8,498 bases of DNA from NCBI GenBank assembly GCA_002394185.1, contig DGTB01000116.1, positions 1-8,498 on the forward strand, written 5' to 3'. Below are positions 5,454-8,498 of the stretch, in pieces (within the stretch, counting starts at the first letter, position 1; each line of letters starts with the position of its first letter). This DNA comes from Bacteroidales bacterium UBA4347. GTDB taxonomy: Bacteria > Bacteroidota > Bacteroidia > Bacteroidales > P3. The position numbers and the translations under genes were made by a program. Under the pieces are notes generated by a model. The model was given only the letters and a program-made list of their open reading frames with translations. It had not been told where the DNA came from and made no database searches.

Positions 5454-7327
5454 TGAAGAATGAAGAACGGAGAATGATGTGTTGGGGCGCGGGCTGCCAG
5501 CCCGCGAATAGAACGTGTGCCGCCAGCCTGCTCAGCCTATTCTTCATTCTTCTTTTTTCGTCCTTCACTCCCGCTCACGCCCAGACGGTGCACTTCTCGC
5601 ACCCCGGCGGCTTCTACTCCGACACCTTCAGCCTCGCCCTCCAGCTGGCCTACGCCCCCGAGGGCGAACCCTTCACCATCCGCTACACTCTCAACGGCAA
5701 CGCCCCCACCGAGTGCGACACCCCCTACACCGCCCCCATACCCCTCTCCGCGGCCTGCCTCCCGCGTTCCGCCCTCTTCCGTGTGCCCAACGTGCCGGAG
5801 GACCGCTGGTACGCGCCCGACAGCGTGGAGCGTATCATCGTCGTTCGCGCCGCAGCCTTCGACGCCGAGGGCTACCGCCGTTCGCCCGTCATCACGCACT
5901 CCTACCTCATCGACTCCCTCCTCCACCGCCGCATCGCGCTGCCCGTGGTGTCGCTCTGCGCCGACTCCCTCAGCCTCTTCGACGCCGACACCGGCCTCAT
6001 GGCCCCCGGCTGGTACTTCGATCGCCGCTACGCCTACAGCACCGGCAACTACTTCCAGCGCGGCCGCCACTGGGAACGCCCCGCAGCCTTCGCCTACTAC
6101 GCCCCCGACGGCGGCGCCACCGAGCAGGACTGCGGCCTGCGCGTCCACGGCAACAGCCAGCGCGTGCTGGTGCAGAAAGGCCTCTCGCTCTACGCCCGCC
6201 GCGAGTACGGCGACAACCGTTTCTCCTACCCCTTCTTCGGCCCCGACGGCCGCGCGGACTACCGCCGTCTGGTGTTGCGCCCTTGGAACACCTCCTGGAG
6301 CGGCGCCGGCATCGAGGACTGGCTCTGCCAGCACCTGGCCGACTCGCTGCGCTTCGACCACCTGGCCACGCGCCCCGTGGTGCTCTTCCTCAACGGCGAA
6401 TACTGGGGCATCTACTTCCTCGAGGAGAAAGCCGACGAACACTACATAGAGGAACACCACGGCGTGGACAGCCGCCAGGTGGACCTCCTGGCCTACTGGG
6501 GCGACGAGGTGGAGAATGGCTCCGCCGAGCGCTGGAGAGCCTTCTACCAGTGGCTGGAGGCCGACGGCACCGACATGGGCCGCCTCAGCAACGAGGTGGA
6601 CACCGGCGCCGTCATGGACTACATGCTGATGCAGATACTCATCCTCAACGACGACTGGCCTGTGAGCAACGTGCGCCAATGGGCCACCGACGGCACCCCC
6701 TGGCGCTGGATATTCTTCGACGCCGACGGCGCCCTGGCCTCTTTCCCCGACAACGCCGCCATCCTCGACTACATGACCTATTACTCTTCCCATTTGCACC
6801 CCTCCGCGAGGGGAACTGTCCGCAGGACTGAGGGGCCTTTTCAAATTCCCTCGTCGCACACCTCGCCGCAGTCCACGCTCCTCTTCCGCCGCCTCTTTGC
6901 CGACAGGGGCTTCCTCGAGGCCTCCATGCGCCGCCTGCGCGAGTTGGTGGCCACCCACTTCGACTACCGCCGCTCCGGCGCCCTGCTGCAGCAGGTGGTG
7001 AAAGAGGTGGAGAGCGAGGTACCCTACCAGATACGCCGCTTCGACAAGCCATCCTCCATGGTGCGCTGGCGCATGGCAGTGGAGGTGATAGACGAGTTTC
7101 TCCGCACCGAACCCGAGGCCATGGTGAACGAATATGCCCAGTACTTCGGCCTCGAACAGTCCCGGAGCGACCTCTGCACGGTGTACGACCGCTACGGCCA
7201 GCCCGTGGCCACGGGCCGCCTCCACGACCTCAAAGCCCAGCTCCCCAAGGGTGTCTACTATGTCCGCCGCGACGGCGACGACCCCCTGAAATGGACTGTG
7301 GACCAACCCCTAAAAACCAACCCTTAA
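5453..7327 (+). CDS. Secreted CotH-family protein with N-terminal CHB_HEX_C-like domain
   Basis: This predicted 624-residue exported protein carries a CotH domain (CotH of Bacillus spore coats is an atypical protein kinase). A hydrophobic core SLLSLFFILLFSSF (about 25-38) is followed by a likely cleavage site after PAHA at residue 43. Residues ~46-152 resemble the chitobiase C-terminal-like (CHB_HEX_C) domain. The CotH domain runs from about 165 to 545, with RVHGNSQR (230-237), LNGEYWGIYFLEEKAD (313-328) and WIFFDADGAL (419-428), whose DxD matches the metal-binding aspartates of the family. Residues ~447-470 look like an in-frame insertion of repeat DNA. The C-terminal ~45 residues (VYDRYGQPVATG, LPKGVYYV) resemble a degenerate type IX sorting domain. 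ATG 5453 overlaps the helicase TGA; GTG 5450 and ATGs 5474 and 5477 are alternatives. Substrate and role are unknown. Confidence 0.88.
   Translation: MKNEERRMMCWGAGCQPANRTCAASLLSLFFILLFSSFTPAHAQTVHFSHPGGFYSDTFSLALQLAYAPEGEPFTIRYTLNGNAPTECDTPYTAPIPLSAACLPRSALFRVPNVPEDRWYAPDSVERIIVVRAAAFDAEGYRRSPVITHSYLIDSLLHRRIALPVVSLCADSLSLFDADTGLMAPGWYFDRRYAYSTGNYFQRGRHWERPAAFAYYAPDGGATEQDCGLRVHGNSQRVLVQKGLSLYARREYGDNRFSYPFFGPDGRADYRRLVLRPWNTSWSGAGIEDWLCQHLADSLRFDHLATRPVVLFLNGEYWGIYFLEEKADEHYIEEHHGVDSRQVDLLAYWGDEVENGSAERWRAFYQWLEADGTDMGRLSNEVDTGAVMDYMLMQILILNDDWPVSNVRQWATDGTPWRWIFFDADGALASFPDNAAILDYMTYYSSHLHPSARGTVRRTEGPFQIPSSHTSPQSTLLFRRLFADRGFLEASMRRLRELVATHFDYRRSGALLQQVVKEVESEVPYQIRRFDKPSSMVRWRMAVEVIDEFLRTEPEAMVNEYAQYFGLEQSRSDLCTVYDRYGQPVATGRLHDLKAQLPKGVYYVRRDGDDPLKWTVDQPLKTNP
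5455..5552. repeat. 13-bp inverted repeat framing a GC-rich hairpin
   Basis: GAAGAATGAAGAA (5455-5467) and TTCTTCATTCTTC (5540-5552) are perfect inverted copies separated by 72 bp that contain the palindromic element at 5483-5514. The arrangement looks like a small non-autonomous insertion or a composite of two repeat families. It overlaps the first codons of the CotH-family gene, and the right arm is read as part of the signal-peptide hydrophobic core. No transposase and no clear target-site duplication are visible. Confidence 0.6.
5483..5514 (+). repeat. Palindromic REP-like element, copy 2
   Basis: TGGGGC, then a hairpin with arms GCGGGCT and AGCCCGC and loop GCC (5489-5505, extendable to 8 bp with 5488 and 5506), then GAATAGAAC. 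It is the second copy of the element at 570-600, and the arm differences are compensatory. It lies inside the reading frame of the CotH-family gene and encodes WGAGCQPANR before the signal-peptide core. Confidence 0.7.
6799..6852. repeat. Multi-hairpin GC-rich element inside the CotH gene
   Basis: CCCCTC (6799-6804) pairs with GAGGGG (6808-6813) across a 3-base loop. GTCC (6818-6821) pairs with GGAC (6825-6828) across GCA. A second GAGGGG (6830-6835) could pair with the same CCCCTC or, over five bases, with CCCTC at 6848-6852. This density of nested complementarity is unusual for coding DNA. The encoded stretch (PSARGTVRRTEGP and following) is unlike the surrounding CotH sequence. I read it as a dispersed repeat inserted in frame; its exact boundaries are uncertain. 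Confidence 0.5.
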
Positions 7328-7336
7328 AAACTTAAC

Positions 7337-7360
7337 ACTAAACACTATAAACTAAACACT
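7337..7360. repeat. Direct repeat ACTAAACACT upstream of dtd
   Basis: ACTAAACACT occurs at 7337-7346 and 7351-7360, with a 14-bp period, in the 37-bp AT-rich gap between the CotH gene and dtd. The gap contains no TAnnTTTG promoter element and no hairpin, so dtd is probably read through from upstream, although an A-rich leader could aid translation initiation. Confidence 0.5.
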
Positions 7361-7364
7361 GAAT

Positions 7365-7826
7365 ATGAGATTGGTTATTCAACGCGTAACCCAAGCCTCC
7401 GTCACCATCGGCGGCACCCTCAAGTCCGCCATCGGCCCCGGACTGCTGATCCTCGTGGGCATCTGCGACGAGGACAGCGACGACGACATCGAGTACCTCT
7501 GCCAGAAGGTGGTCAAGATGCGCATCTTCGACGACGCCGACGGCGTGATGAACCTGCCCGTCACCGACGTCGACGGCAGCGGCCTGCTGATCGTCAGCCA
7601 GTTCACCCTCATGGCCTCCACTCGCAAGGGCAACCGCCCCAGCTACATCCACGCCTCGCGGCCCGACATCGCTGTGCCCCTCTACGAGCGCTTCGTCGCC
7701 CGCCTGCAGGAGCTCTTCGGCCATCCCGTACAGACCGGCACTTTCGGCGCCGACATGCAGGTGGCTCTCGTCAACGACGGCCCCGTCACCATCATCATGG
7801 ACTCCCACCGCCGCGAGGATTTCTAA
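7365..7826 (+). CDS. dtd: D-aminoacyl-tRNA deacylase
   Basis: This predicted 153-residue cytosolic homodimeric enzyme hydrolyses D-aminoacyl-tRNAs (and Gly-tRNA(Ala)), keeping D-amino acids out of translation. Both signature motifs are intact: SQFTLMAST (78-86) and NDGPVTI (137-143), whose Gly139-Pro140 is the cross-subunit Gly-cisPro selector of chirality. MRLVIQRVTQASVTI at the N-terminus and TGTFGADMQV (124-133) are also typical. Length is close to the usual 145-150. The ATG at 7365 gives the standard family start. It follows the CotH gene after 37 bases with no visible promoter, so it is probably the last gene of that unit. Its stop lies in the A-tract that acts as the U-tract of the convergent minus-strand terminator. 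Confidence 0.96.
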   Translation: MRLVIQRVTQASVTIGGTLKSAIGPGLLILVGICDEDSDDDIEYLCQKVVKMRIFDDADGVMNLPVTDVDGSGLLIVSQFTLMASTRKGNRPSYIHASRPDIAVPLYERFVARLQELFGHPVQTGTFGADMQVALVNDGPVTIIMDSHRREDF

Positions 7827-7858
7827 AAAAAACAGAAGGCACCATCGCTGGTGCCTTC
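7825..7858 (-). terminator. Rho-independent terminator for the convergent membrane-protein gene
   Basis: A perfect 10-bp stem, GAAGGCACCA (7835-7844) with TGGTGCCTTC (7849-7858), closes a 4-base loop. Read on the minus strand it is followed by TG and eight T (7832-7825), a classic intrinsic terminator placed 19 bases after the stop of the minus-strand gene (7878). On the plus strand the stem follows the A-tract and the dtd stop but has no U-tract after it, so termination of dtd transcripts here would be weaker. Confidence 0.85.
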
Positions 7859-7877
7859 CGATGGGAGTGACGGTCGC

Positions 7878-8456
7878 TTAGGCAACGGGAACAGTGTCCA
7901 CGTTGGCGTTCTTCACCTTGCCCCAACCCACGATGAACATGATGAAGGCAATGATGCCGATGATGGCGCCGATGATGTTGATGATGGGGATGATGCCCAG
8001 CACAGCGGCGATAATCTGCAGGATGGCGGTGGTGTAGAGGGTCTTCATGCCGTCGCGGCCGGGGAAGTTGGCGTCGTTGCGCAGGCGGCCGTAGGCCATG
8101 ATGCACAGGATGAAGGCAATGAGGTTGAGGATGCCGCCGATGATGCCGCCGGCAACGGGAATCATCGAGCACAGGGCAGCCACGATGTTGAGGATGACGG
8201 CCGTGCGGATCTTCTTGATGTTGTCGGAAGTCTCGCCCTCAAACTCCTTGTGCAGGTCGCCCAGGCCGAGGAAATAGTACACATAGCCGATCACCGTCAG
8301 AATGGGCACCACATAGACATACCAGGTCGAGCCGCCCGACACGGCGGAGAGAATGGCAATGGCGGAAATGAATCCACCGATGATGCTCAGGATGGAGATG
8401 CAGAGAACACCATAATAAATTTTGGCGGTTGCTGCTTTGTAATTGTTTGCGTTCAT
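7878..8456 (-). CDS. Small polytopic membrane protein with internal repeats
   Basis: I do not recognise a named family. The predicted 192-residue protein is very hydrophobic, with about six membrane segments near residues 14-38, 45-64, 84-101, 103-122, 142-158 and 160-178. It appears built from repeated two-helix units: residues 82-127 and 138-183 are both 46 long and share 11 of 23 identical residues over the second helix, including IIG, IAFI and the closing G...N. The first third (12-70), ending GLGDLHKE, looks like a more diverged copy aligned with AYGRLRND and GWGKVKNA. A short charged loop (about 69-83) separates units one and two. There is no separate signal peptide. The ATG at 8456 is preferred to 8480 because it gives MNANNYKAATAKIYYG; the upstream extension has no family support. 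No promoter is visible in the 42 bases to the window edge. A strong terminator follows. Confidence 0.8.
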   Translation of the reverse strand: MNANNYKAATAKIYYGVLCISILSIIGGFISAIAILSAVSGGSTWYVYVVPILTVIGYVYYFLGLGDLHKEFEGETSDNIKKIRTAVILNIVAALCSMIPVAGGIIGGILNLIAFILCIMAYGRLRNDANFPGRDGMKTLYTTAILQIIAAVLGIIPIINIIGAIIGIIAFIMFIVGWGKVKNANVDTVPVA

Positions 8457-8498
8457 AGTGTTTTTCCCCGGTTGTCGCATTGGGCCGTCGGTTTTAAA
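8457..8498. other. Short upstream region at the window edge
   Basis: These 42 bases precede the minus-strand membrane-protein gene. On that strand CCGGGGAAAAACACT leads into the ATG; GGGGA is a weak possible ribosome-binding sequence. I see no TAnnTTTG element, so the promoter, if separate, is beyond the window. Confidence 0.3.

Noticed and set aside
5455..5552. Insertion sequence at the helicase-CotH junction
   Set aside because: The unit is under 100 bp with no transposase and no clear target duplication; at most it is a non-autonomous repeat.
5537..7306. Minus-strand open frame (589 codons) opposite the CotH-family gene
   Set aside because: Its composition is Val/Gly/Ala/Glu-rich without recognisable domains, and the plus-strand frame carries a signal peptide and CotH motifs.
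1..8498. tRNA genes, CRISPR array, riboswitch, toxin-antitoxin or defence system
   Set aside because: Reading both strands I saw no cloverleaf, regularly spaced repeat-spacer array, recognisable aptamer or typical defence or toxin domain.

Overview
The window looks like chromosomal DNA of a GC-rich member of the Bacteroidales (Bacteroidota). The lineage is inferred from promoters of the Bacteroidota type (TAnnTTTG at -7, TTTG at -33), the absence of clear Shine-Dalgarno sequences, T-rich TTCATTCTTCATT intergenic tracts, and the gene content (secreted GH29 fucosidase with a PA14-like domain, secreted CotH-type protein). No genus can be assigned. No rRNA, tRNA, CRISPR array, transposase, prophage or defence gene is visible.

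Layout. Bases 1-82 are non-coding and hold three 11-bp-phased AACAATAT copies and a G-quadruplex-type run. Two genes follow on the minus strand: a secreted alpha-L-fucosidase (573-2369) and, 13 bases downstream of it, the Cys-tRNA(Pro) deacylase ybaK (83-559). A 101-bp divergent region carries two back-to-back promoters. On the plus strand are a YigZ/IMPACT-family protein (2471-3073), a UvrD/PcrA-type helicase with its own promoter (3147-5453), a CotH-family secreted protein whose start overlaps the helicase stop (5453-7327), and the D-aminoacyl-tRNA deacylase dtd (7365-7826). A hairpin with a U-tract on the minus strand separates dtd from a convergent minus-strand gene for a small repetitive membrane protein (7878-8456).

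The genes do not form one obvious pathway. ybaK and dtd are both trans-editing enzymes that clear mischarged tRNAs, and the helicase is a DNA-repair and transcription-coupled factor. The fucosidase and CotH protein are exported and surface-oriented. Promoter spacing suggests a fucosidase-ybaK unit, yigZ from a nearly leaderless promoter, and a helicase-cotH-dtd unit.

I see no new multi-gene system. The most interesting signal is short repeated DNA that has entered coding sequence. Two copies of a 31-32 bp hairpin element, differing in the stem only by two compensatory base pairs, supply the last codons of the fucosidase and the N-terminus of the CotH protein. A different multi-hairpin GC-rich segment appears inserted in frame inside the CotH domain.
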